Assembly: GCA_018052565.1 (NCBI GenBank)
Contig: JAGPNC010000005.1
Coordinates: 1-49,650, forward strand
Direction: 5' to 3'
From: Candidatus Shapirobacteria bacterium
GTDB taxonomy: Bacteria; Patescibacteriota; Microgenomatia; 0-14-0-10-38-17
Length of the DNA stretch: 49,650 bases
The notes under the pieces were generated by a model. That model was not told where the DNA came from, did not search any database, and saw only the letters and a program-made list of their open reading frames with translations. Of this stretch, positions 15,851-23,535 are shown one piece after another (positions within the stretch are counted from its first letter, which is position 1; each line of letters opens with the position of its first letter). A program made the translations under genes and the position numbers.

Positions 15851-15871
15851 AAGAAAAGCTTTTTAAGAAAA

Positions 15872-16768
15872 ATGAAAGTTGAATTTAACTTAGACGAGAA
15901 AAAAGAGGGAGAAAGAGTAAGCCATTTTATTTTTTCTCCCTTGCCGGAAGGCTTTGGCCATACCTTAGGCAATGCTCTTCGCCGGCTTCTTTTAACGGCG
16001 GTAAAAGGAAGAGCGATCACGAAGATTAAAGTCAAGGGAGCCACCCATCAATTTGATATGCTACGAGGCGTAAAAGAAGACTTGGTAGAGATAATTTTGA
16101 ATTTTAAAAAAGTAAGATTTGTCGGTGAGGCAAAAGAGCCGGTGAAAGTTAAATTTAACAAAAAGGGGCCGGGAGAAGTGAAAGCGGGTGATTTGGAGAC
16201 GCCGGCGTCGCTGGAGGTGGTCAATAAAGATTTAGTTTTGGCTCATCTTTCGGATGAAAAAACAGTTTTTTCCGGTGAAGTAACAGTGGAGGAAGGATGG
16301 GGCTATTCACCGGCAGAACCACGGCACTCAGCCACAAAAGGAGAAATTGTCATTGACGCCATTTTTACGCCGATTTTAAAAGTTAATTATTCGGTAGAAG
16401 CGCTACCAGCGGGATTTGGAGAGGAAAAGCTGGTGATGGAGATTACCACGGATGGTACGGTGGCGCCGCGGGAAGCTTTAAAAGAGTGCGCCTCTATTTT
16501 AATAGAATCCTTAAACCAAATTATTACTCCTAATCATAACCACCAAGAAGGGAAAAAGGCACCGGCACTGCCATTTCTGAAAACAAGCGTGGTAGAACTA
16601 GGTTTGCCAACAAGAACAATTAACGCCCTAGAAAAGGCAGGCTTCAAAAAAGTAAGCGATTTAGTTAAGGTAAAGCCGGAAGATCTTTCTGGAGTAAGAA
16701 ATTTAGGCCAAAAATCAATCGCAGCAATTCGGGAAATTTTAAAAGGGCAGGGGGTGGATTGGTCGTGA
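15872..16768 (+). CDS. rpoA: DNA-directed RNA polymerase subunit alpha
   Basis: The product is the assembly platform of RNA polymerase. The N-terminal domain holds the dimerisation segment FGHTLGNALRRLLLTAVKG (about 28-46). The C-terminal domain (about 240-298) has LGLPTRTINALEKAGFKKV and LSGVRNLGQKSIAAIREIL, the DNA/activator-contacting helix-hairpin-helix. At 298 residues it is slightly short. The stop overlaps the rplQ start. Confidence 0.97.
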   Translation: MKVEFNLDEKKEGERVSHFIFSPLPEGFGHTLGNALRRLLLTAVKGRAITKIKVKGATHQFDMLRGVKEDLVEIILNFKKVRFVGEAKEPVKVKFNKKGPGEVKAGDLETPASLEVVNKDLVLAHLSDEKTVFSGEVTVEEGWGYSPAEPRHSATKGEIVIDAIFTPILKVNYSVEALPAGFGEEKLVMEITTDGTVAPREALKECASILIESLNQIITPNHNHQEGKKAPALPFLKTSVVELGLPTRTINALEKAGFKKVSDLVKVKPEDLSGVRNLGQKSIAAIREILKGQGVDWS

Positions 16769-17229
16769 AACACAGGAAGAAAGACAAAAAGCTAAATCGG
16801 AGCCCCAAAGGGCGCCAAGCGCTTTTTAAAACTCTTCTTAACAGTTTCTTTGAAAAGGAAGGAATAACAACCACCTTAGCAAAGGCAAAGGTCATCCAAG
16901 GAAAAATTGATCAATTAATTAATAAAGCGAAAGAAAATACTCTCCAGACAAGACGTTTTATCTTTGCTTCTCTTTCTCCCTTAGCCGCCAAAAATCTTGT
17001 TGAGAAAATTGCGCCACGGTCTAAGAATCGTCAAAGCGGTTATTCCCGCCTTATCAAGCTGGGCCAAAGGAAAGGAGATGGAGCGATGATGGCCAAAATT
17101 GAGTTGGTTGACAAAGAGGAAGAAGAGGAAAAAACTAAAAAGGAGAAGAGGGCAGCAAAGAAATCTTCACCGCTAAAAGAGAGGAAGGCAAGAAAAAAAG
17201 TGGCTGAAAAAGAGACGAGGGAAAAATAA
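16765..17229 (+). CDS. rplQ: 50S ribosomal protein L17
   Basis: The chosen start is GTG 16765, giving MKHRKKDKKLNRSPKGRQAL, which matches the usual MRHRKKG- beginning and overlaps the rpoA TGA; an in-frame TTG 6 nt earlier is less likely. The core runs to about residue 115 (RSKNRQSGYSRLIKLGQRKGDGAMMAKIELV). A roughly 38-residue Lys/Glu-rich tail follows, common in extended L17 forms. Confidence 0.95.
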   Translation: MKHRKKDKKLNRSPKGRQALFKTLLNSFFEKEGITTTLAKAKVIQGKIDQLINKAKENTLQTRRFIFASLSPLAAKNLVEKIAPRSKNRQSGYSRLIKLGQRKGDGAMMAKIELVDKEEEEEKTKKEKRAAKKSSPLKERKARKKVAEKETREK

Positions 17230-17239
17230 TTTCTAAACT

Positions 17240-17671
17240 ATGAGACAAAAAAAACAGAAAACAAAGGTGACCCGAAAGGAAGAAATTAAGCGCCAATGGC
17301 ACAAGGTGGATTTGGGCGGGAAAATCTTAGGGCGAGAGGCGGTAGAGATTGCCACTCTTCTGATGGGGAAAAATAAGCCCTATTTTACTCGCCAATATGA
17401 TTGCGGCGATTATGTGGTGGCGGTTAACGCGGCTAAAATAAGAGTGAGCGGCCAAAAAGAAGCCCAAAAAGTTTACCGGCATTATTCGGGTTATCCCGGC
17501 GGTTTGGATGAGAAGAGTTTTAAACAGGTAAAGCAAAAAAATCCGGAAAAAATTATTCGCCATGCTGTTTTGGGAATGTTGCCGAAGAATAAATTACGGG
17601 CCCAAATGATAAAGCGGCTTTATGTTTTTGCCGATGAAAAAAATCCGTACGAAGAAAAATTCAAAATTTAA
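17240..17671 (+). CDS. rplM: 50S ribosomal protein L13
   Basis: This early-assembly protein of the large subunit has 143 residues. It shows WHKVDLGGKILGREAVEIATLLMGKNK, DCGDYVVAVNA and the HYSGYPGG motif (about 75-82), then AVLGMLPKNKLRAQMIKRLYVF. The final EEKFKI is encoded by AAAATTCAAAATTTAA, a fragment of the heptad repeat that continues to the rpsI start. Confidence 0.96.
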   Translation: MRQKKQKTKVTRKEEIKRQWHKVDLGGKILGREAVEIATLLMGKNKPYFTRQYDCGDYVVAVNAAKIRVSGQKEAQKVYRHYSGYPGGLDEKSFKQVKQKNPEKIIRHAVLGMLPKNKLRAQMIKRLYVFADEKNPYEEKFKI

Positions 17672-17681
17672 AAGTTAAAAT
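17656..17681. repeat. Heptad repeat fragment (rplM-rpsI junction)
   Basis: AAAAATTC-AAAATTT-AAAAGTT-AAAATG: three A-units with no opposite arm. It covers the last codons and stop of rplM and abuts the rpsI ATG at 17680. Confidence 0.6.
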
Positions 17682-18096
17682 GGAAACACAAAAAATAGCC
17701 AAAAAACCAGTAGCAAGAGCGGTAGGGAGCCGAAGGCGAGCGACGGCCCGAGTTTGGCTTTATCGGGGGAAGGGAGAAAGTTTGGTGAATGGGAAGAAGA
17801 TGTCAGAGTATTTCCCCTCTCCTTTGGCGCAGGCGCGTTTTTTAGCGCCATTTGTTTTGACTAAGACGGAAGGAAGATTTTGGGTAAGCGTAAGAGTGGT
17901 TGGCGGCGGTTTTAATGGCCAGCTTGAGGCGGTTATTCATGGTATTGCGCGGGCGCTGGCAAATCTTGATAAGGAAAAATATCGTCAGGCCCTGAAGGAG
18001 GCGGGCTTACTAACGCGTGACCCGCGGGAACGGGAAAGGCGGAAAGCGGGGATGGGCGGCAAGGCAAGGCGGAAGAGGCAGTCGCCTAAGCGTTAA
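17680..18096 (+). CDS. rpsI: 30S ribosomal protein S9
   Basis: The C-terminal tail reaches the P-site tRNA anticodon. It has 138 residues: GSRRRATARVWLYRGKGESLVNGKKMSEYFP, VRVVGGGFNGQLEAVIHGIARALA, and the basic C-terminus RERRKAGMGGKARRKRQSPKR, where bacterial S9 ends in KR. The last 11 nt overlap the convergent gene on the minus strand. Confidence 0.97.
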   Translation: METQKIAKKPVARAVGSRRRATARVWLYRGKGESLVNGKKMSEYFPSPLAQARFLAPFVLTKTEGRFWVSVRVVGGGFNGQLEAVIHGIARALANLDKEKYRQALKEAGLLTRDPRERERRKAGMGGKARRKRQSPKR

Positions 18097-18871
18097 TTTT
18101 AAGGAAGGAAATTTCTTTTTTAACTTCTTTTTGAATACCGGTAGAATATTGAAAAGATTTTTTGGGGCGGTTGATAATTTCTTCAGGCAAACCCATCTTT
18201 TTCCCCAATCTCCGCAGAAGACTTTTGTCGGCAGGCTTTCCTTCAAGGTTTTCAACCAGTTTTTCTTCTGCCGGAATTTTCAAGGCAAAATCAACAAAAT
18301 CGGGGTCAAGATAAGGAGTTTTAAGATTAATTCCTAAGGAAGAAGCGATTGCCTTGTCTCTTTTTTGGTCTATTGCCAAGGCCCTTTTAGTTTCTCTTCT
18401 GATTGCCCGATCGAGGATATTTTTATCCGTTATTTTTCTTAGTTTGAAATAACCGGCAAAAAGTTCATCGGCGCCCTGACCTGAAAAGGCAAGGGTAAAT
18501 TTTTCCTTTTTTATTTCTTTAAGAGTTAGCAAAAGACTGGCGGCGAGAGAAATTTGCATTAAATCTAGCCTAATTTTGTTTTCTGATAAAATTGGGATGG
18601 CTTCTCGGGCGGCTTTCTTAATTTCTCCGGCACTGGCGATTTTGATTTTTCTGGCAAAGGGGGTGGTAATCTTCTGAGAAAATTTGATGTCTTGACTTAA
18701 CGCGGTTCCGATAGTAAAAGCCGTTATTTGGTAGCCTAAATTGAAAGCGCTATAGGTTAATAAGGCGCTATCGATACCGCCGGAAAAAATAGCCGCCACT
18801 CTTTTTTCTTCTCCCAGCGCTTTTTTAAGCGCTTTTTCTAGTTGGTCTTTTAACTCTTTTTGGTAGTTCAT
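18086..18871 (-). CDS. Stand-alone asparagine-synthase-type PP-loop protein
   Basis: This 261-residue protein consists only of the asparagine synthase C-terminal (PF00733-like) domain. The ATP-pyrophosphatase loop FSGGIDSALL is at about 29-38, and the second family motif SGQGADELFAGYFK at about 149-162; LGINLKTPYLDPDFVDFA is also characteristic. The N-terminal glutaminase domain of AsnB is absent, so glutamine cannot be the direct nitrogen source unless another protein supplies ammonia. It could be an ammonia-dependent asparagine synthase or an ATP-dependent amide-forming enzyme on another substrate. It is convergent with rpsI, overlapping by 11 nt. Confidence 0.8.
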   Translation of the reverse strand: MNYQKELKDQLEKALKKALGEEKRVAAIFSGGIDSALLTYSAFNLGYQITAFTIGTALSQDIKFSQKITTPFARKIKIASAGEIKKAAREAIPILSENKIRLDLMQISLAASLLLTLKEIKKEKFTLAFSGQGADELFAGYFKLRKITDKNILDRAIRRETKRALAIDQKRDKAIASSLGINLKTPYLDPDFVDFALKIPAEEKLVENLEGKPADKSLLRRLGKKMGLPEEIINRPKKSFQYSTGIQKEVKKEISFLKINA

Positions 18872-18921
18872 TATATAATAACAAAGAAACTATAAATCAT
18901 TATCTGAGAGCTCTAGTATTT

Positions 18922-19056
18922 TATAAATTTAAAATTTAAAAGTCAAAAGTCAAAATTACAAGTTCCCTCCAAAGGAGGGTCCGCCTCTGGCGGAAAAATT
19001 AAAAATTTTGAATTTTGAATTGTAATTTTGCATTTTGCATTTTAACTTTTGAATTT
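18922..19056. repeat. Heptad palindrome 10 (upstream of elp3)
   Basis: AAAATTT/AAAAGTC/AAAATTA on the left, a GC module (about 18963-18994, CCTCCAAAGGAGGGTCCGCC then TCTGGCGGA), and TTTTGAA-TTTTGAA-TTGTAA-TTTTGCA-TTTTGCA-TTTTAAC-TTTTGAA on the right. It lies between divergently transcribed genes. Confidence 0.78.
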
Positions 19057-19074
19057 CTTTACCAATATGGTTCT

Positions 19075-20640
19075 ATGAATAATATCGAAGAAATTATTTA
19101 TCAACTTTTGGAAAGCAGGAGAAAAGATTATAATAACCTGCGGCGCCTTGAGGCTTCTTGGGCGCAAAAAGCAAACCATCCCTTCCCCAAGAAATACCAA
19201 CTGCTGGCTTGCTATCAGGGTTTGGTTAAAAAGGGAAAAATTAAAGAAAACAAAGCCGTTTTTAAGCTGCTTTTACAAAAGAAGCAAAAAACGCTTTCGG
19301 GAGTGGCCCCGGTGGCCGTGGTAACTAAGCCCTATCCTTGTCCGGGCCATTGTGTTTATTGTCCTTCAGGGGAAAATGTTCCTAAAAGCTATCTTGATGA
19401 TGAACCGGCAATAAGGAGAGCCTTGAGGCTTAATTATGATCCGGCCGCCCAGTTTTGCTATCGGGCCCAGACTTTACGGCAATCAGGCCATCCGGTTGAA
19501 AAAATTGAGCTGATTATTTTAGGGGGAAGTTTTTCTTTTTACTCTCGCTCTTATCGGGAGAATTTTGTGAAGGCTTGTTTTGAAGCGGCTAATGGCGAGA
19601 AAGCAGCTAGTCTGGAAGAGGCTCAGCGCCAAAACGAAGAAGCTAACCAACGTCTTATCGGCATCACGATTGAGACAAGACCTGATTTAATTAACTTCGA
19701 GGAAATAAAATTTTTGCGCTTTTTGGGAGTAACCAAAGTAGCTTTGGGGACGCAGTCGGTTTTTGATGATGTTTTATTAAAATGTAAGCGTGGTCATCGG
19801 GTTGAAGAAACGGCAAGGGCAACAAAACTCCTTCGCGGCGCGGGTTTTAAAATTTGCTATCATTTGATGCCCAATTTGCCCGGTTCTAATTTAGAGAAAG
19901 ACTTTAAAATGTTTAAAATTGCCTTTGGCGACCCTCGTTTTCGGCCTGATTTTTTAAAAATTTACCCGACGGTGGTGCTGCCGCAAACCGAACTTTATTC
20001 TTGGTGGCAAAGAGGAGAATTTACTCCTTATCGCCTTGAGGAATTGGTCGAGTTGCTAGTAAGAGTGAAAAAAGTTGTTCCTCCTTGGGTGCGGATTGAG
20101 CGTTTAGGCCGGGATATTCCCCAAGGAGATATTGCCGCCGGCTACCGAGAGTCTCATCTTCGCCAAATTGTGCAAAGAGAAGCAAAAAGACGAGGGGTAA
20201 ATTGTCGCTGTATTCGTTGCCGAGAAATTGGGAAGGCAAAGGGGCGGGGAAAACTATTTTTCAGCAAGGAAGCATACCAAGTTAGTGGCGGCCAGGAAAA
20301 TTTTTTAAGCTTTGTTGATCAGGATAAGCGGCTTTATTCTCTTCTGCGTTTATTTTTGCCCCAAGATAAAGAGGTAATTTTTCCCTGCTTGGAAAAAGCG
20401 GCCATTATCCGCGAACTTCATACTTATGGGCAAGCTTTGCCTTTAGGGGGGAAGGAGAAAGAAGCTTTTCAGCATCGGGGCCTGGGCCGAAAGCTTTTAG
20501 GAAAAGCAGAAGAAATTGCCAAAAACAAGGGTTATTCCCGTTTGGCCGTCATTGCCGGGGTGGGAACACGGGAATACTACCGGCGGCAGGGGTATCATCT
20601 CGAAGAAACTTATATGGTGAAAGAAATTAATAATGGCTAA
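19075..20640 (+). CDS. elp3: Elp3-like radical SAM / GNAT tRNA-modifying enzyme
   Basis: Elp3 enzymes add a carboxymethyl group to U34 of tRNA wobble positions using SAM and acetyl-CoA. The start is ATG 19075 (MNNIEEIIYQLL); the frame extends upstream into repeat DNA. The radical SAM cysteines are C89, C93 and C96 (CPGHCVYCP), a CX3CX2C pattern. Family motifs are the GHPVEKIELIILGGSF strand (about 139-154), IGITIETRPDLI and the RGH segment near GTQSVFDD. The C-terminal acetyltransferase domain ends with LGRKLLGKAEEIAKNKG and GTREYYRRQGYHLEETYMVK. The length of 521 is normal. Elp4-6 partners are not in the window; bacterial Elp3 usually acts alone. Confidence 0.9.
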   Translation: MNNIEEIIYQLLESRRKDYNNLRRLEASWAQKANHPFPKKYQLLACYQGLVKKGKIKENKAVFKLLLQKKQKTLSGVAPVAVVTKPYPCPGHCVYCPSGENVPKSYLDDEPAIRRALRLNYDPAAQFCYRAQTLRQSGHPVEKIELIILGGSFSFYSRSYRENFVKACFEAANGEKAASLEEAQRQNEEANQRLIGITIETRPDLINFEEIKFLRFLGVTKVALGTQSVFDDVLLKCKRGHRVEETARATKLLRGAGFKICYHLMPNLPGSNLEKDFKMFKIAFGDPRFRPDFLKIYPTVVLPQTELYSWWQRGEFTPYRLEELVELLVRVKKVVPPWVRIERLGRDIPQGDIAAGYRESHLRQIVQREAKRRGVNCRCIRCREIGKAKGRGKLFFSKEAYQVSGGQENFLSFVDQDKRLYSLLRLFLPQDKEVIFPCLEKAAIIRELHTYGQALPLGGKEKEAFQHRGLGRKLLGKAEEIAKNKGYSRLAVIAGVGTREYYRRQGYHLEETYMVKEINNG

Positions 20641-20726
20641 ATTTGTTTAATTGTTAATTTGTTTTCCTACGAGAGGCCTCCTAAGGAGAAGTGGCGAGCT
20701 ATACGCTAATTTTATTCTGTGAAAAT

Positions 20727-20754
20727 GTCATTCCGGACGCCGATCCGGAATCTG
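20727..20754. repeat. GTCATTCCGGA hairpin element
   Basis: GTC then ATTCCGGA (20730-20737) and TCCGGAAT (20744-20751) form a perfect 8-bp stem with a 6-nt loop, followed by CTG. It resembles the GTCAT...ATCTG elements at 13676 and 42491. The rest of 20641-21010 holds no gene I can support. Confidence 0.6.
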
Positions 20755-21010
20755 TTTTAAATTAAAAAACAAATCCCGCTCCTTCGTCAGTATCATTTGC
20801 GATGGGGTAAGCCCTGCTTAATCTTGGATTGAATTCAGGATACCCCTAAATTAGGCTTATAACAGCAGCAGAAATGATGTTCTCTGTTTACTAAATTGCT
20901 ACATAGTAATTTATTGTCTATAGTAATATGCCTGAGCGGAGGGAAGAAAATTTTTCCCGAGGTTCGAGGTTGGCTAACTCCGTGGTGGCGAAATTGCGAA
21001 AGGAGTTTTG

Positions 21011-21019
21011 TGGTAAAAT
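21011..21019 (+). promoter_or_regulatory. Extended -10 for tRNA-Pro
   Basis: TGGTAAAAT (TG-N-TAAAAT) ends 11 nt before the mature tRNA 5' end. The upstream TTGCGA (20994-20999) is only 14 nt from the -10, so the promoter probably relies on the extended element. Confidence 0.4.
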
Positions 21020-21030
21020 CAAGAAAGAAA

Positions 21031-21106
21031 CGGGGCATGGTGTAATGGCTAACATACGCGCATGGGGTGCGTGTGATTCTGGGTTCGAGTCCCAGTGCCC
21101 CGACCA
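21031..21106 (+). tRNA. tRNA-Pro (anticodon GGG), CCA encoded
   Basis: A full cloverleaf of 76 nt: acceptor CGGGGCA/TGCCCCG, discriminator A73, encoded CCA; D stem GTGT/ACAT; anticodon stem CGCGC/GCGTG with loop ATGGGGT, so the anticodon is GGG; variable loop TGATT; T arm CTGGG-TTCGAGT-CCCAG. The C1-G72 and A73 set suits proline. The encoded CCA contrasts with tRNA-Tyr in this window, which lacks it. Confidence 0.93.
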
Positions 21107-21222
21107 AGAAGCCTTGGCGGATATGGCGGGCCCGGTGTTTTTTTGACGCAAAGCCTCAATCATTTTCCTAATCTTCTGCCAAAACCTTTGGTATTTCAGG
21201 GTGGGTTTATTGGAGTAGAAAT

Positions 21223-21906
21223 ATGAATAAGTCATTTACGATTAACGATTTACCAAAAGATGAGCGTCCGCGCGAGCGATTGGTTAAGTTTGGCGAGGAA
21301 GCGCTTTCAGCTCAAGAATTATTACAGCTGATTTTGGGCCGAGTCGTTGCCGGCGAATCAGTGGCCGTTACGGCTCAAAAATTATTAGCCCAATTTGGCA
21401 GTCTTCAAAAATTAGCCGAGGCAAGTATTGAAGAATTATCTTCAATTAAGGGGATTGGTTTGGCAAAAGCCGCCCAAATAAAAGCTGTGTTTGAAATTGG
21501 CCGTCGGCTTTCTACCCAAGTTCCAACTTACAAAAATAAAGAGCTTACTGATCCCGAAAAAGTTTATCGGTTAATAAAAAGCAAACTTAAAGATTATCAC
21601 AAAGAACATTTTTATATCATTGCCCTTGATAGCAGAAACCACTCAATCGCAGAGATTTCAGTTGGCAGTCTAAATGCGAGCGTTGTTCACCCGCGCGAAG
21701 TATTTGTGGAGGCCATTAAAAATAAAGCCGCCTCGGTTGTATTCGCACATAACCACCCGTCTGGCGACCCCGAACCATCGGAAGATGATTTATTGCTAAC
21801 CAAAAAATTAGTGGAGTCCGGCAAAATTTTGGGTATAGAAGTGGCCGACCATATTATTGTGGCCAAAGATAAATTTTTTAGTTTCAAAAACAAAGGAATA
21901 ATCTAA
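21223..21906 (+). CDS. radC: RadC-family JAB/MPN metalloprotein
   Basis: This 227-residue full-length RadC has an N-terminal helix-hairpin-helix region (IEELSSIKGIGLAKAAQIKA, about 68-87) and a C-terminal JAB domain with the metal motif FAHNHPSGDPEPSEDD (about 171-186). The biochemical role of RadC is not settled; despite its name a repair role is unproven, and radC is often found beside defence genes. It starts the defence island, and the methyltransferase gene begins 4 nt after its stop. Confidence 0.93.
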   Translation: MNKSFTINDLPKDERPRERLVKFGEEALSAQELLQLILGRVVAGESVAVTAQKLLAQFGSLQKLAEASIEELSSIKGIGLAKAAQIKAVFEIGRRLSTQVPTYKNKELTDPEKVYRLIKSKLKDYHKEHFYIIALDSRNHSIAEISVGSLNASVVHPREVFVEAIKNKAASVVFAHNHPSGDPEPSEDDLLLTKKLVESGKILGIEVADHIIVAKDKFFSFKNKGII

Positions 21907-21910
21907 AACT

Positions 21911-23530
21911 ATGGCAAAAGATAATAAAAAATCAGAAGTTGAAAAATTGAAAACCGAGATTGAGCGGCTAAAAAAGGAGTTGAAGAAAAAGAAAAAATAC
22001 GGGCTTGTTTGGGAAGAAAAACCGGAAGAAGTGGCTGAGATGTGTAAGGAAAAACTGCCGGTGCTGAAAGAAGTTGAAAACAAAGAAATAATCACCGACA
22101 AAAACAAGCCGGTAAATTTATTGATAGAAGGCGACAATTATCATGCTCTCTCGGTTTTAAATTATACCCATGCGAAAAAAGTTGATGTCATCTATATTGA
22201 TCCGCCATATAACACAGGGAATAAGGATTTTATTTTTAACGATAGCTATGTAGACAAGGAAGATTCTTATCGCCACTCAAAATGGCTTTCTTTTATGGAG
22301 AAAAGATTGAAGTTAGCAAAGAATTTATTAAAAGATACGGGCGTAATTTTTATCTCAATTGACGATAATGAGGTAGCTCAATTAAAAATGTTAATGGATA
22401 ACCCTGATTTATTTGGAGAGAAAAACTTTCTCGTTACTATAAAGTGGAGGCGCAAAATCACGGGGGGAGGTAGCAACATTTTTAATCCAAAAACGGAATA
22501 TCTACTAGTTTATGCCAAAAACAAAAGCCATTTTTCAATTAACAAAGAACCCACTAACCCAGAAGCATATTCAAACCCCGATAATGATCCTCGTGGACCA
22601 TGGCAGTCAGTTACAATTAAGGCAAGTGTTACACAAGCAGGGGATAGAAAGCCGTACACGATTAAAACTCCTACTGGGAAGAAGATTACCGGGCAATGGT
22701 TGTACACAAAAGAAAACTTTGAAAAACTACTAAAGGATAATCGTATCATCTTCCCAAATAAAGGTAACGGAATTCCTCGTAAAAAACAATTTTTATACGA
22801 AGTAAAAGGTATTACTCCCGATGATTTGTGGCTTGATGCTGGGACAACAGGCTCAGCAACCAGGATGATTCAAGGTATGTTTGGGAAAAAAGTTTTTGAT
22901 ACCATTAAGCCCGTTGCATTGATTACACGGATTTTGAAAATATCGGCTCGAAAAAGATCAATTATTCTAGATTTTATGGCAGGTAGCGGAACTACCGGCC
23001 ATGCAGTTTTAGAACTTAACAAAGAAGATGGCGGCAATCGTCAATTTATTCTTTGTACTAACAATGAGAATAATATTTGTTCTGATGTTTGTTATCCAAG
23101 AATAAAAAAAGTAATAGAAGGGTATGAAAATTTAAAAGGCAAACTAGTAGAAGGTTTAGGCGGTAATCTTAAATACTTCAAAACCGATTTCGTCGATTAT
23201 GATGAACCGACAGATAGAAACAAAATTAAACTTACTAAACAAGCAACCGAAATGCTCTGTGTTAAAGAGGGAACTTTTGAGAAAGTGATTGACAACGAAA
23301 AATTTAAGATTTTCAAAAATTCAAGCCATTATACCGGCATTATTTGGGACCAAACGGCAATTCCGGCTTTCAAAAAAGCGATAAAAGACATTAATGGCGA
23401 ATTCAGCGTCTATATTTTTTCTTTAAGCGATGAAGCTTTTGATGATGAGTTTAAGGATGTAAAACAAAGGATTGAATTGTCGCCCATCCCCGAAGCGATT
23501 TTACGGGTATATAGAAGGATTTTTAAATAA
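21911..23530 (+). CDS. mod: Type III restriction-modification methyltransferase (Mod)
   Basis: This beta-class N6-adenine methyltransferase, SAM-dependent, would also provide target recognition for the type III complex. The catalytic DPPY motif is at residues 97-100 (IYIDPPYNTGN) and the SAM-binding DFMAGSGTTGHAV at about 354-366. A charged coiled-coil-like N-terminus (residues 1-30) precedes the catalytic part. The region between the motifs (about 180-300) is the expected target-recognition segment. It is probably co-transcribed with the next two genes. Confidence 0.93.
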   Translation: MAKDNKKSEVEKLKTEIERLKKELKKKKKYGLVWEEKPEEVAEMCKEKLPVLKEVENKEIITDKNKPVNLLIEGDNYHALSVLNYTHAKKVDVIYIDPPYNTGNKDFIFNDSYVDKEDSYRHSKWLSFMEKRLKLAKNLLKDTGVIFISIDDNEVAQLKMLMDNPDLFGEKNFLVTIKWRRKITGGGSNIFNPKTEYLLVYAKNKSHFSINKEPTNPEAYSNPDNDPRGPWQSVTIKASVTQAGDRKPYTIKTPTGKKITGQWLYTKENFEKLLKDNRIIFPNKGNGIPRKKQFLYEVKGITPDDLWLDAGTTGSATRMIQGMFGKKVFDTIKPVALITRILKISARKRSIILDFMAGSGTTGHAVLELNKEDGGNRQFILCTNNENNICSDVCYPRIKKVIEGYENLKGKLVEGLGGNLKYFKTDFVDYDEPTDRNKIKLTKQATEMLCVKEGTFEKVIDNEKFKIFKNSSHYTGIIWDQTAIPAFKKAIKDINGEFSVYIFSLSDEAFDDEFKDVKQRIELSPIPEAILRVYRRIFK

Positions 23531-23535
23531 AAATT

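Noticed and set aside
18017-18337. 106-residue plus-strand ORF overlapping rpsI and the PP-loop gene
   Set aside because: It is a shadow frame across the convergent gene ends with no family resemblance.
19015-19074. Longer N-terminus for Elp3 (MNCNFAFCILTFEF...)
   Set aside because: The codons lie in the T-rich arm of a heptad repeat; homology-like sequence starts at ATG 19075.
20835-21235. Two minus-strand ORFs containing GLEPRITRT and HWDSNPESHAP segments
   Set aside because: They are translations of the antisense strand of tRNA-Pro, a well-known source of false proteins.
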